A stretch of DNA of 64,000 nt from Magicicada septendecula (GCA_034769895.1 CM068370.1:45312344-45376343); one strand, 5' to 3'. Positions 37,740-50,406 are shown, counted from the first letter of the stretch. The notes: generated by a model not told the origin, from the sequence alone. Translations and numbers: made by a program.

Positions 37740-40700
37740 ACTATTTGTATCAGACTTTAGACACAATATAGCAGTGAGCGCTATCACGTTATTGTAATCA
37801 CGGCATCAAGCTAACACTAAATACAACCAACAAAATGTTCGTTAGAATTCAAACGATGCCAGTCATGGTTGCCAACCGAATTTGTGGAAGAGTCTTTAAC
37901 TGTTAAGTCACGGCCACGATGATGACAAATTATTAGGCTACATCTACATGTTCGTTGCCACAAAAAAGACAAATTGGCAACACTGAGGCCAGCGGACCGT
38001 TCCATTTATTATGCGGTAATTCAATTTTTTTTATATGGAATAACTTTTCAAACCTGGACAATTGACAAACTGGCCGGGACCCCGGGATCAGGTCGTCAAA
38101 CCGGGACGTATGGTAAGCCTATATATATATATATTATAATAAAACGCGATTAGTGGTTTTATTTTAAATTAAATTATTATAATCGTATGTTTATTATAAT
38201 CGAATTTACGTTACGTTTAATTAACTTGAACCAAAATAAACAAAAGAGTGGTTATTGTTTAAATTTAAATTTGTGGTTAAAGTATTAAAAGTCTCACTAA
38301 AACAAAAGTCATCTATGGGTGAAGTGTTCCTTGGAGATAACTCAATGTTGAGAATGGTTGTTTCTACTTGAATGTGACCAATGTAGTAAAATATTTTACC
38401 ATACAACATTCAAGTTACTCACAGTGTTTACAAAGGTTTAAATACTCTTGTTTTTAAAGAATTCCCTTGTATTAATCAAAAAATAATAAAGTTGATTATC
38501 TTTAAATGTTAGATTATCTTAAATTAAAACATGAAGTATGGCAGTTGATTGCTTGATAGTAGATCTCGTCTGGTTGAAACTGGTTGTAGAAACTTCTTCT
38601 GATTACAGGTAGTCTGAGTAAGTCAAGTCCTGTAAAGTCTGGACAATATCATAAACAAACATATACTTTTACGTACCTGATTGCGTTTACTTGAAGCTCA
38701 CTAAACTGTCAACTCAGCTTACATTCATCAACTCCCTTTAGTTGCAAGGTTATGTCACCTTGTTTATTAAATTAATGGGCGCCACACGGATTTATTCAGG
38801 GAAAATCCCGTGTAAAACCCTTTCATAAAAATTAATAGATGAATTGAAAATTTAAAATAGTTGAGTACCACTTTTTGGCTATGCTATTCCAATGTGTCAA
38901 ACACAACAGAAGGTTGTTTAAGTTTAATAAAAGAAACTATTTAATTATTCAGAAAAAATAAAATAAATCAAATCAGGTGATGCTGTTAATAATGGGTTTA
39001 TTTGCACCCTTCTAGTGAATTCAAAAAATACACATAATATAACATATAAAGTTGTACAATGAAAACTTAATTATTATATGCCTCATACGGCTGGCTCAGA
39101 ACATGAGTTATAAATTTGGTTAAGTCAAGATACTATTTATTGTAATATAAAATTATTACAATTACTACTATTAGTATTATTGTGATTATTATCGATATTA
39201 TTATTATTATTGTCTCAGTAGTGAATTCTTTGAGACACGAAAAAAAACAATTATGCCTACACAGTATCCAATGATACAATTGATCAAAAAAGTTGAAGTT
39301 ACTTTGACCAAGTAATTAAAATAAAAAAACGATCTATTGTAAGATCGTGCGTTTCATTAACGCTTGCTTTTCTAATGACAATATTATTCAATTGAGGACC
39401 CTTACCACTAACATATAGCTTACTCACTAATAACAAATTTGAATAAAAAATTGAAACGTGGTGTAATCGTAGATACTGTTTTTGTGTTTTGCGTCAGTAC
39501 AGGTTATGGTAGCAAAATACAAGTTATTGCGCTCAGATCAAGAATAATAATGATTGCACTTTTACCTTCGTGGTTTTAATTATTTTAATTAAAACCTTTT
39601 ATCACTTAAGTAAAACTTAATCGGATTATAGAGATTACTTTCTTTCAGCACTAATTCGCACAAGAACAGAAATTCGATCCTCTTCTGATAAAAATGGATC
39701 GTGAATACTGACAATAAATTCTTTTCTGTTCGTTATTCCCGCACAAAATTAAAATAAACTGCACTTGAACACTGTAGATGATTGATGATGCACTTGAAGT
39801 AAAGTTTCTCGTTGTTAACTATTGGTTCCAGAGTACAAGGTAGCTGACGCTATGTGTTATAAGATGAAACATGACGGAGACGAGCGTACGTCTGTTCAGC
39901 TCGTTAGATGATAAAGGTCTCTCTCAAAATTCGCCGGTCTGTCTTTTTATACCCACCTGTTGGATTGGGCTTAGGTAAAATTATCATTTTATAACTAATT
40001 TTCCTATTGGTCCAGACAGGTGAGACGAAAAATGACGTATCACTTTTTGGCGGTTGGTAACGGTTTTCTAACCGTCGAATGTTGAGATGATTGACAGGTC
40101 GCGTCTGTTGTCATTGTTATTATTATTGGTACAAGATTCCTGATATACATTTATAAAATGATGCTAACAGTTGTCATACACTTAATACCGTCACGATTGA
40201 GTTGATATTATTATCAAATTAAAGATTGTTTTGTTTCCTTTAAATTGATATCACTCGATCTCGGATTATCTTCACCTTAACCGACATTGTTAGGAAATCA
40301 ATGTTCGGGTACACTATTCTTACTGTCGTCTGCTCTTTATGAGTCGCCGATTTTACACTTTTTAGTTAACCTTTCTCGTTTCCACATAACATTTTATTAA
40401 ACAAATGTTTATGTGTGGACTCCATTAATACTGTACTGACGTTTTTTTTCACTGAACGTTACTTTTACACCTTAATTCTATACATAGTAATAAATGAACC
40501 TACTGACTAATGACATTTTGTTTACTGTTAGTTAGTTTTGAACTACTATTTACAAATAAAATCGTGGCTAAACCTATCGTTTTAATATCATTTTTCGTTA
40601 TGTTAATGCATAACCATTGTTCTGGTGCATTTTATTTTGCACTGGTGATAATTATTAAGTCACTTTATTGACTAATGTTTGGTCTAAGTTTGTTAAGTGT

Positions 40701-41768
40701 AGAATATCGCCTACACTGAAATTTGGCCTTTATAATGCCTATGGGTTCTCAATTTGGTAAATTACAGAGACATCTTATTGGTATAAGATTCTCTTATATA
40801 GTTAGCTCTCTTTTCTGACAGGTATATTTGATGCAGAAATACATCTTAGTTCCTACAATATAGCCATTGTTAACATTGGTTTTGGCCTTCATTATCTACT
40901 TGTTTATAGTCACATTTATTATCAGAAAAATGCTGATTTTGCTTTCACAGTATTTAACTGCTAATTCGTTTGTTTTTTGTTTATAAATGACATTCGGTTT
41001 ACATTAACCATTTACTGAATTGACAGTTGAATTTAAATCTATTCTGTCCATTAGTTCGTTTTAGTCTCAGTCTAGTTGTAGTGTCAAACAGCTATTGGGT
41101 TACTGTTTCCCATGGCACTTCTGCTTTATTCTTCTCTCTTGGTTTCTTCTTTCTTGTTTATTTTGACTAGTCTATACCTATTTACATGTTTATTTTGTTT
41201 TGTGAAATCTAATAACATACACTTAGGTTAGGTGACATCTTGTGATGTTACAATATTGCAACGAATCACAGGATCATGATAGGCGGGGCAAGTTCATATA
41301 TTACACAGACAATGGACATTCATATTATATTGGTAGATGGTTAAGTTTGGTTGTTATCAATTGTATTTAGTAAGGTTAAGGGTTTAGTTTTAAAAAACTG
41401 TGCATTATTATTTGTGGTTATTCATGTACTGTGTTAGTGGAAATGTGCGCGCGTGCGCGAGTGGGAAACGTTTCCCGGGCGGTGCGTGAAGTATTATCGT
41501 TGTTTTGACATTAGCTGAACTGAGACATGTATATCGCTACAATCCCTATACCTGTCGGACTATTGTTTACGTTCATGTATATTATTAGTATGTAGGCAGC
41601 ATGCATGAGATACGAGTAGTCTGATTACCGCTATGCATGCTGTTACAAAGTAAATGCACTCTACTGCATGAAAAGTGCATGGTCATTTATACTAACCATG
41701 TGACTTCCATCCACCAATAGAATGCTGACTGGTGGTTGGAAATTTTCTTAAGCCTGTCGTTACACAGG
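37740..41768. other. long AT-rich intergenic stretch, no gene seen
   Basis: About 4 kb without recognisable coding sequence. TA and TTA simple repeats occur at 38115-38140 and 39165-39215. A GGGCGCCACACGG string near 38777 resembles an LTR-retroelement primer site, but no LTR pair was found. Confidence 0.4.
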
Positions 41769-42225
41769 CAGTTCTTCTACGCCATCTACCGCGAACGGGT
41801 CGTGCACTCCTTGTACAAGAATTCTACCGCTTGCAAGGTGTTGTAAAGACTATTCGTCGATAGTGAAACGGGAAGGCTCAGAACTGTGTATGTAGTACAT
41901 CTGCACGCAGGAGTGTTTAAACGCATTACGCGTATAATTACGACAGTTCTTCTACGCCATCTACCGCGAACGGAACGTGCACTCCTTGTACAAGAATTCT
42001 ACCGCTTGCAAGGTGTTGTAAAAACTATTCGTCGTTAGTGAAACGGGAAGACTCAGAACTGTGTGTGTAGTACATTTGCACACATCAGTGTTTTAACGCA
42101 TTGTGCGAAAATTTACAAGCAGTTCTTCACTGCTGCTACCGCAAACGGTACATACAATCCTTGTACAAGACTCTACCGCTTGCAAGGATCTGTTAAGACT
42201 TTTCGGGGATAGTAACGCGTGTGAC
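41769..42225 (+). repeat. 175-bp tandem repeat, about 2.5 copies
   Basis: Units starting CAGTTCTTCTACGCCATCTA begin at about 41769, 41944 and 42120 (the third reads CAGTTCTTCACTGC). Each contains CCTTGTACAAGA, CTACCGCTTGCAAGG and GTGAAACGGGAAG or a variant. Copies 1 and 2 are very similar; copy 3 is diverged and short. Confidence 0.88.
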
Positions 42226-42606
42226 GCATAACAATTGATTTTATATCTTTACACACGATATTAATATTGTAGTATTACGTGTGTAAGAAGTGAGTGTAAC
42301 TGTATCACTGTGCGAGATTTTCCGCAGTGACAGTATCATTAATTGTTACGCAATAGTTCCATCAAGACGTTTCCGTGCTAGTGCAAGATTTCCTCATAGG
42401 GTAGTCTGCTGATCGCGGTAGACCTTGGTATTCGCGAGAACACTTGAAGAAGCCGGAGAGGTATAAGCTCAATATACCGTTATTGATTAAACTCACTGTC
42501 ACCTGAGATATTACTTGGTCTTAAACTCTATATAAGTTTTGCGAGTAATAAAATCCGTAGTACCGTTGTGTGTGCGAAGTGTCGGATTCATCGTGGGAAT
42601 TGCAGG

Positions 42607-42731
42607 ACATCAACCCAGCTGTTGCAGGACAGCAGCCCAGCTGTTATAGGACACCAGCCCAGCTGTTACAGGACACCAGCCCAGCTGTTATAGGACCAGC
42701 CCAGCTGTTACAGGACGCCAGCCCAGCTGTA
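42607..42731 (+). repeat. 22-bp minisatellite, about 5-6 copies
   Basis: Units of the type CCAGCCCAGCTGTTACAGGA repeat in tandem, one with an internal deletion. A 101-residue frame (42570-42875) runs through it with QLLQDTSPAV-type repeats. That frame is probably fortuitous. Confidence 0.85.
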
Positions 42732-45299
42732 AACGTTTCTGGTGAAACGTCTGTCATTTGTAAGCCACACCTGACGAACCATCTATACCGCAAAGACCGG
42801 CCCTTCTCTTCAACAACATCATCGTGGGAGTCTTCTTATGTAACGTATCACGTCTTGCGTATGAACATTATTTAACATTTTAAAAGAAAGACTCTATATC
42901 AAACATTACATTCTGTACATTTCAAATATACCATATAAAATATAACTTGTGTTTGTACAATAAATAATCTTAAACCCTCCAATATAGACTTGTAATTTGA
43001 AATACACATACTATCATATCCTATGCGCCAATAGTTTAGTAATTTGTGTTGTCGCAATATATATAAATATATATATATATATATATTGTAACGAGAAAAT
43101 GTGGTCGTACCTGTCAAAATGTATCACACTTGTTTATTTTGTGTATTAGTGTGAATGTAGTGTGTTTGCCTCACACTGGTCGTTACATAAATCGACGTCA
43201 CTACTGGAGTCCGTAGCGTTGTCAATGTTACCAGTACAACCTACCTGTTAATTCATAGGGATTGCTATTCCCGGGTGGCGCCAAATTGTTTCTGTTAAAA
43301 CAATTAAAATATTAATTTCTAAGATAATACGTGATATTAGCATGGACAGCTGTGGCGTTCGAATTGTTCCCCCTGCTATACAGGGTGTCGACTCGTCCAC
43401 TCGTGATGAGCGCTAGTTGGCTGTTGCTTAAAACTTCGCTAACACACATATATTCTACAAAATCCTATGAAATAACAAGATAATAATGTTCTGTACTGTG
43501 TTTTTTAATACAAATTTGGTCATCAATAAATATGACAAATGAATTATAAATAATTTTATAACATTCGGCTCCGGCTTAGAGCTTGAAACACAAAATATCT
43601 CAGAGTTGGCAAAATTGATTTCAAAACATAATCGTTGCCGAAATGGCATCCGTCACTTTTAATAAATTACAATGTTTAAAATCTGGAGTTCTTTTGATCA
43701 TGAAATAAGACATAAACCTTGGTTACATTAAAAAAGTACACTACCATACCTTATACGTACTTAGAAATTATAATGTGTTTTTACAATTTGTTCGGTAGTG
43801 TCGTATTTCTGTTACAAAAATTGTGCTCTCAAATAAGGTTATCTTTAGTTTAATAAAATGTTTTTTAAGTAAGTAAATTATACATTTACCTTTGAAAGAA
43901 AATACTACTTTTTAAATAGTGAGAAATTTTATCGTTTGAAAAATAATTTAAGTAATTTAGGGTTTTGGGATTAAGGAATTTATTCGGTACTTATCAGTTC
44001 ATCTCACGCTGAAATGTCGTCATCAGGATAGTCGTATATTCTTCGAATTTGGGCTGGTTTTAAACTTCTAACATCTTCTTCAATCTGGTCTTGGGTTTTT
44101 CTTTAATTAATTTATTTAATTTGGTTCCTGGACATCATGAATTCTTTATAGATCGACGTCTATTCATTTTGGGTCATCTTGGTTCACTGATTCGACTTTT
44201 TGTAACTGTTTAAATTAAAATTTCAATCGTTCCAATTTTGCGTGCCGCTTACCCACGCGTCGTTTTTCAGAGTCTATATAATTTAATGGAAAATAAGCCC
44301 TCAACGGCTCGTTGTCATAGTAACCATAATTCGATGATTGGTAAATTACTCCTTTAAGACATTGTTAAAATATTTGAATTTTTATTCAAATTTATTAAGT
44401 ATTTTCCTAATGGTTTTATTACTTTATAGTTCCTTTGGGGTAATAAATGACATCACTATTATCTTTCTTTCCTTTCAAAGTTTACAATGATACCTCATAA
44501 GGTCATATTCTGTTATACATTAACTATAGTCTAATTATTTGACATTTAATAAATAACATATTTTTCTTAAATTAAACTATTACAATGATATTTCTGTGTT
44601 AAAATAACTGATATATAATTACTGTCCCCTCACTGGTCTTAGATTAGTAAGATTTCTTGTGAAATTGATACAATTTACATTTGAATGTCTTTGGCAGTTA
44701 AATATTTTCATAGTCAAAATCAGCCATGATTGTTTTTTAGTGTATTTCTTTTTAAATTATTTTTGAATTCAGCCTGATGGGCTTCACTTATTTGTTTGTG
44801 TTTTAACTACTATTCAATATATATTTTCATTACTCTTCCTTTAAAATATCATAATTAGGTTTATGGACTGTAGGTTCCTTTCAGCCATATTCCTCCTTTA
44901 ACATTGAATCAACTATTCTTTACAAGTCATGAGTTATTATTAGTACTAACATTGATTTCTTTCTTGTGTTACAAACTAAAGTGATAAACATTGTCACTTT
45001 TCATAAAATTATGAAGGTTAATTCTCCTTTCAACATGGGGTGTTGTATTCTTTGCAATCTTAATTTTAATAACAAAACTTTAATTCTATTCTATCATACC
45101 ATGTTAACACAAGTTATTTGTCTGGGCTTTCTCCCTGAATAATATCACAAGCTTCCTTTATATTAATTTGGAATACTATTTCTAGTTACTCCTAGATATA
45201 TTACTATTTATATTATCTTGTTGTTGCATCCTCTTCGTTCACTTATTAATTTAATAATATATATAATACTTTCACTTATGAACTTACTGTTTGTCACTT

Positions 45300-45338
45300 C
45301 CCAAACGTTTCAAGATGTTGTTTCTCTTCTTCAGTGGG
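45300..45338 (-). ncRNA. hammerhead ribozyme, left arm
   Basis: Minus strand: helix I CCCA/UGGG, CUGAAGA, extra A, helix II GAGA/UCUU, GAAA, two-pair helix III ACGU and cleavage U. Same motif as in the right arm, facing outward. Confidence 0.75.
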
Positions 45339-45370
45339 TTGAGTACTAACTGTCGATTACAGAATAACCA

Positions 45371-45765
45371 TTACAGAATGGAGTGTGTGGTGGGGGTTGA
45401 TGGTGGGAAGGGATTGGCGCTGAGGTTCGAATTATGTGTGTGGATCAGTGTGTCAAATAGTGTATGTGATTTGTAATGTATCTGTTCATTTAATATGTTG
45501 TTTGGTTGTAGTGTGTGATATCTGTATATTTCAAATTGTGCAGCTGTGTTTAGTTTTCTACTTTTTGGTAAGTAGTGTAATATTTCCATGTTGTGTTCTA
45601 TGTTTGTGTAGCTGTGGTTTTCGTTATGTAAATGTGTGGCAAATGTGGAATGTATGTAGTTTGTGGTGAGGGCTTTTAAATGTTCAGAAAACCTGGAAGA
45701 AAAAGATCTTCCCGTCTGGCTGATGTAGAATTGTTGACAATCATTGCAATTTAATTTATAAATTT
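45371..45765 (-). pseudogene. PLE GIY-YIG fragment, left arm
   Basis: Minus-strand frame from the element centre to the stop at 45371: YKLNCNDCQQFYISQTGRSF (GIY-YIG with Tyr-Ile-Ser in place of Tyr-Ile-Gly), HLKALTTNYIHSTFATHL, then SRKLNTAAQFEIYRYHT and LFDTLIHTHNSN. No RT part. The missing Gly suggests loss of nuclease function. Confidence 0.78.
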
Positions 45766-45766
45766 A

Positions 45767-46072
45767 AAAGCCCTCACCACAAACTACATACATTCCACAT
45801 TTGCCACACATTTACATAACGAAAACCACAGCTACACAAACATAGAACACAACATGGAAATATTACACTACTTACCAAAAAGTAGAAAACTAAACACAGC
45901 TGAACAATTTGAAATATACAGATATCACACACTACAACCAAACAACATATTAAATGAACAGATACATTACAAATCACATACACTATTTGACACACTGATC
46001 CACACACATAATTCGAACCTCAGCGCCAATCCCTTCCCACCATCAACCCCCACCACACACTCCATTCTGTAA
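45767..46072 (+). pseudogene. PLE GIY-YIG fragment, right arm
   Basis: The mirror of the left arm, starting at KALTTNYIHSTFATHLHNEN and ending at the stop at 46072. It is shorter by the GIY-YIG motif itself, which lies in the unpaired centre. One amino acid differs from the left arm (TAEQF against TAAQF). Confidence 0.78.
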
Positions 46073-46104
46073 TGGTTATTCTGTAATCGACAGTTAGTAC
46101 TCAA

Positions 46105-46143
46105 CCCACTGAAGAAGAGAAACAACATCTTGAAACGTTTGGG
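46105..46143 (+). ncRNA. hammerhead ribozyme, right arm
   Basis: CTGAAGA at 46109-46115, extra A, helix II, GAAA at 46132-46135, helix III ACGT, helix I 46105-46108 with 46140-46143. Predicted cleavage is after 46139. Confidence 0.75.
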
Positions 46144-47059
46144 AAGTGACAAACAGTAAGTTCATAAGTGAAAGTATTATATATATTACTATTTATAATA
46201 TCACTCCAATCATTGGTTGTTCATCAATGTTTTACAGAGTGTCTCCTTACTTATCATTCTATTTTTAATGTTCACATACACTTTCACTATTTTTAGGGTA
46301 CTTACACTTCACTAAAGCACTTCACTTTGGTTCACTGTTTTGTATTTAGTGTTATTTAATGGGTAATCCCTATATTTTCTCCTACCATTTCTCACTATTT
46401 TGTTTGAGTATGATATTTACTATTAACCATATTAGGTTAGTTGTGTTTTGTTAAATCTAACCTTTCTGACTGGGTTAGTGTACTTTTTCTATATTATTAT
46501 ATTTTACAATTGTATTGTCTTTAAAATGGGTACATAGGTTAAATTAACGATAATAATAATATTGGTTTCATTAATACATAATTATTCGAGGTTTATTGAC
46601 CGTATTCTATCTTTAATTATACTATCTTTCCCTGTTATATGTGTGTTAGTTTCCCCTTGGGTTTAACCTGTCTCCTCTTCATTCTTCCTCTTCTTCATCT
46701 TCAATAGTCTTCATCTTCAATAGTCTTCATCTTCGTTCGGTTCCCCTCTTCTTCTCTTCTGGTTTAAATTCCGTTTAATTGTAGGGATCTGTTCTCTTCT
46801 GCTGGTTCTTCTTTAATTCTGTGTTCATTGTTGATTTGTCTATCATATTTTTCTTAAGTATGTTACGTGGTTCCCTTCTTTATATTTAGGTTGTTGGCTC
46901 AATCACTTGGGTTGGGTAATATCGTTGTACGCCGTGTCAAAATATTTACACTTTAATCATTTTTTAAACATTTTACTTTATATGAAGTATTTTTATATCA
47001 AGAATTATCTTTTTTATTACTGGTACGGGATTTGGCTTAATTGTATCGTTACAATATAT

Positions 47060-47975
47060 ATGATTTTTTAGTGCCGCCTAGTGCAAATTCCTTTGGACTG
47101 TACTACCCTCAAAACATGAATAAAAGTCATTTTCCGAAAAGTGTGTGTCTGTGTGTCTGTCTGTGTGTAGAATTTTTTCTATGGCGAACGATAACTGCCA
47201 CAAATTCAAACAGAATCAAATTTTTTACATATGTGCCTGCGTTTTAGAGGACTCAAAGCCTATTGATTTTGGTGAAGATCGGTTAAGGGAGAAGGGTAGT
47301 TTACCTGCAACGTTTTACGTTTTAACAAGAGTAAAGTACTTAAAAATTCATTTAAACTTTTTCAAACATTGATAATTGTTAAAAATAAAATAATTCCGTG
47401 GCCAGCCAACCAGGTTGTTCGGTTAAGAGGGAGGGGTAGTTTACCTGCATTGTTTTGTGTTTTAACAAGAGTAAAGCACTTAATTTTAATAAATAAGCGC
47501 CCCGAAAATAAAGTCATATTAATCCACTGTAAAATGGTAAATGAGATAATTATGAATGGAGTGAGTAGTTGTAGGGGGAGGGGGTGATTTTTTGAAAATT
47601 GCTGTGCTGAAACCAAGTAAAGTACCAATATTTAATTTTGAGGAATAAGATATCTTAGAAATTACATATGATAAAACTATTACTCTATAGAAGTGTAAAT
47701 ATCATTAATGGTGCGGGATCGGTTGAGGAGGAGGGATGATTATCTGTGTAGTTCAGTTTCTTTATAAGAATAAAGTACCTAATTTTTATAGATAAAGTGG
47801 GTCGAAAATAACATTGCATTAAACGACATCAGAACAAAACTATCTATAAATAGTGAAAATAGTTTGAGTGTGGGCGAACATTTTTTTAGAAATTATCGAA
47901 CCGAATTCAAGTAAATGATTTAAAATATAAATCTTAGAACATAGAAGTCATGTATGGTTCTCCATACCGATATTT
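47060..47975 (+). repeat. dispersed repeat, copy A
   Basis: Begins near AGTGCCGCCTAGTGC, continues CCCTCAAAACATGAATAAAA, GGTGAAGATCGGTTAAGGG and GGGTAGTTTACCTGCA, and ends with TCATGTATGGTTCTCCATAC. It is related to copies at 57745-58620, 60774-60830 and 62155-63105. No coding capacity. The 3' end can form the hairpin GTATGG-TTCT-CCATAC. Confidence 0.7.
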
Positions 47976-48524
47976 TCTTGGAATTTGAAGTATTTTCAGT
48001 AAAAACGAGAAATTTTTTGAGATCCTAGTCTGTTACTACTTAGTAGACGGAGATGAAAACCTGTACGTTCATACATATATGTACTATCCACAAAGAACTT
48101 ATTCTGATGGGCTACAGTAGTTTATAATGGGCTCAACTGCATCAGCCGATTTGTGTCAATATGGATAATGTACTTCGAAAGGCTGCTGCATAGAACCAAC
48201 ATTTTTTTATTACATGCAGTAGGACGCTGGTATATCAGGACGTCCAATTATGTGGATTGCTAACATTTGTAGTAGACATACAAAAATATGTTTGTATCAG
48301 TTAAAGATTTAAAATATTTATGTAATACTGCTGTGCTTGCAATCATGAAATACGGTACTAAAATGTTAAGCAACACTAGAACTCCCCGAAGTTTATCGTT
48401 AAATTCTTGGATTTCGTTGTTCACTGACGTGTCCGTTGATTAACTAAATGTAATTAGGCCTATACCGCTACCGACTCGGAACACAAAGTTTTTTATTGGT
48501 AAAAACGTGTAAGTCTTACCTTGT

Positions 48525-48567
48525 AGCCTGAACCAGTTTTCGCTTATTATAAGCTTCGTCAGAGTCT
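48525..48567 (-). ncRNA. hammerhead ribozyme, left
   Basis: Minus strand: CUGACGA, extra A, helix II GCUUA/UAAGC, GAAA, helix III AAC/GUU. Helix I has one mismatch. Core intact. Confidence 0.73.
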
Positions 48568-48594
48568 CAGCTTCTAAGATTTTAACGTATTAAC

Positions 48595-48637
48595 ATCCTC
48601 TGACGAAGTTTATAATAAACGAAAACTGGTTCAGGCT
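48595..48637 (+). ncRNA. hammerhead ribozyme, right
   Basis: CTGACGA at 48600-48606, extra A, helix II GTTTA/TAAAC, GAAA, helix III AAC/GTT with cleavage after C at 48632. Helix I is three pairs plus a mismatch. Helix II differs from the left copy by paired changes that keep it intact. Confidence 0.73.
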
Positions 48638-48726
48638 ACAAGATAAAACTTTTACGTTTTTACCAATAAAAAACTTCGTGTTCCGAGTCGGTAGCGGTAT
48701 AATTACATTTAGCTTATCGTTAAATT

Positions 48727-49797
48727 GAGTTTTGCAATTCCCTCGTACCGTACTGTAAAGAATTGTTTTCCAAGGCAAGTAACTTTAATAGTTTAACATA
48801 AATAATACTTTATCATAACATAATGATGGCTAAAATACTTAAGATTATGGTGTAAGAAGTGCGATCGTAAAAAGACATGTCAAATTGTCAATGTTTTCCA
48901 TGATTTCACGAAGTCACCTTCTGAAATCAACGATGGGAACACGTTAATAGGATATCGACAAGCTTGATTGAATTTTGTATACGTTTTCAATTCTAATTGC
49001 TTTTAATGATTTACAGTGAGACGTGTTTAAAATTTCAAAACTTTTAGTACCGGTAACAAAACTTACTTTTAAAATTTCTCATAACGTTCTGCACTTAATG
49101 TAGAGTTGCTGTTTGCCACTGTAATACATGTTTATTTTAATTTTACTGAAATAAATGTACTTTTTCGTATTTTCCAATATAATATGGGTATAATCATTTA
49201 ACATTTCTCTAAATACATTTTGTTGCTCGTTATAAATAATATTTAGACCTACCTTAAAAGGACAATAAGTTGACACAATATTACCGTTTATTTAAATAAC
49301 TGGGAAATTTGGAGGGAGGATTTGAATCCCCCCCTCTGCGTTAATAATACTCTATTACAATTATCTGGATTTCTGTTTATCAGAATAAATCGGCACCTAC
49401 CGTGCATTAATGAAGTGTGAAAACAAAAATGTGGAACAACGCTATACACTTTGCTGACTATTTGGACTATCGACGATAGTCAGTCATGTCTGAAAAACTG
49501 CGGGAAATATTCTAATTGAATACTTACGGTTAGCAATGATAAAACAGCTGATTTTGCGATTGTGAAGAATTATTTACTACTTCGCGGACCTTACGACCTT
49601 AAATAGAATTGTCATAAGGTCACAAACTGATTCTTTAGCCCGATAGTCTTAAATACCTCGAAATGGCATTTTAGGGAGCAGTATCGAATCAAATTCAAAT
49701 TTAATGAACCGTCATTCATAATATATCAAAACTCCCAATTAAACTCATAATGTACTATATGGTATATAATATAAATAATTGCTGATCACAACATATA
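48727..49797. other. AT-rich intergenic, no gene seen
   Basis: No recognisable feature before tRNA-Gly. Confidence 0.5.
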
Positions 49798-49868
49798 GCA
49801 TCGGTGGTTCAGTGGTAGAATGCTCGCCTGCCACGCGGGCGGCCCGGGTTCGATTCCCGGCCGATGCA
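49798..49868 (+). tRNA. tRNA-Gly (GCC)
   Basis: Acceptor GCATCGG/CCGATGC, A-box TGGTTCAGTGG, anticodon loop CTGCCAC with GCC, B-box GGTTCGATTCC, discriminator A. All stems pair, with no intron or encoded CCA. A TTTT stop follows at 49871-49874. It closely resembles other animal tRNA-Gly(GCC) genes and should be functional. Confidence 0.97.
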
Positions 49869-50110
49869 TGTTTTCATTTTTATTTTAAATAGATCAAAAT
49901 TAAATTCTGCAGATGATCGACGCTTGTTAAAAATTTATTGTATTTTTCTACATAAGGTGTATGTTATTAATATAAGGTGTCTTATCATGTCAGCCTTACC
50001 ATAACGTAAGAACATATTATTCTAAAAGTATATAAATATATATTCCATTCGTGTATTCTATTTTTTTTACATATAATATAGAGACAAAACCTTTTTTGTC
50101 TCTATAATAT

Positions 50111-50406
50111 TGTTACACAATACGGAACGTTCTGGTACAATGAAGAATGTTGTTCTACGCGTTACTCGCTTAGTCCAGCAGCGTGTTTCTGCCAAGGCTG
50201 CACTCAAGTACCCTCTAGTTTTCAAGTGCTTGTTAAGGACGCATATAATGGAACCCTGCAGGGTATAAATACACAACAGCTGCCGCTTAGTTTTCAGTTT
50301 ACATCGGGCGATTACTCAGTGCGTTCAAGTGGTTTCTCAGACTTCATTGGTGTCTGTATTTTGTTTCCACTGTACCATACGACAATCAGTGAGGACCACC
50401 GTAACA
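50111..50406 (+). mobile_element. solo LTR
   Basis: Starts TGTTACACAATACGG and ends GACCACCGTAACA, with 5'-TG and CA-3', flanked by ATAT on both sides (50107-50110 and 50407-50410). Inside, TATAAATA near 50263 is followed about 34 bp later by TCAGTTT, an LTR-type core promoter. No internal retroelement body is present, so the rest was probably lost by LTR recombination. A related fragment lies near 61624-61680. Confidence 0.75.

Larger units (their letters stand above)
45218..46180. mobile_element. Penelope-like element, inverted dimer
   Basis: Flanked by a 22-bp duplication with one mismatch at 45196-45217 and 46181-46202 (core ATATATTACTATTTATA). A unique tail of about 45 bp sits on the left. 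The inverted arms are about 45263-45680 and 45767-46180, with an 86-bp centre kept from the left copy only. Both arms encode the C-terminal GIY-YIG region and end in hammerheads. RT is absent, so both halves are 5'-truncated and joined head to head. Confidence 0.85.
43085..47056. other. non-coding stretch, possible old LTR-like element
   Basis: TGTAACGAG at 43085 and CGTTACA ending at about 47056 are flanked by ATAT-type sequence on both sides. A TGTCAAAAT segment recurs near both ends (43117 and 46946). A TGGCGCC string near 43276 could be a primer site. No gag or pol is present, and terminal repeats cannot be aligned convincingly. The interval is mainly AT-rich DNA, with pyrimidine-rich tracts near 46670-46830, and contains a PLE insertion. 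Confidence 0.22.
48406..48713. mobile_element. 308-bp ribozyme-only Penelope-like element
   Basis: Flanked by an exact 13-bp duplication, TTATCGTTAAATT, at 48393-48405 and 48714-48726. It has a one-sided tail starting CTTGGATTTCGTTGT, then two inverted arms of about 120 bp each with a hammerhead at the inner part of each arm, joined by about 25 bp. No protein is encoded. The tail and arms match the PLE at 55650-56679 of the same family, so this is a coding-free relative that moved as a unit. Confidence 0.9.

Noticed and set aside
38770-38790. Primer-binding site GGGCGCCACACGG
   Set aside because: No LTR boundary could be placed next to it.
42570-42875. 101-residue protein with QLLQDTSPAV repeats
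   Set aside because: The repeats follow the 22-bp minisatellite; no domain or start context supports a gene.
43990-44035. CTGATGACG on the minus strand in a PLE-like context
   Set aside because: No GAAA box and no GIY-YIG fragment or inverted arm nearby.
45436-46007. Two identical 77-residue Cys-rich frames on opposite strands
   Set aside because: Antisense shadows of the mirrored GIY-YIG arms; identical because of the inverted repeat.
43085-47056. LTR retrotransposon bounded by TGTAACG and CGTTACA
   Set aside because: Terminal repeats do not align well and no gag/pol remains; kept only as a low-confidence note.
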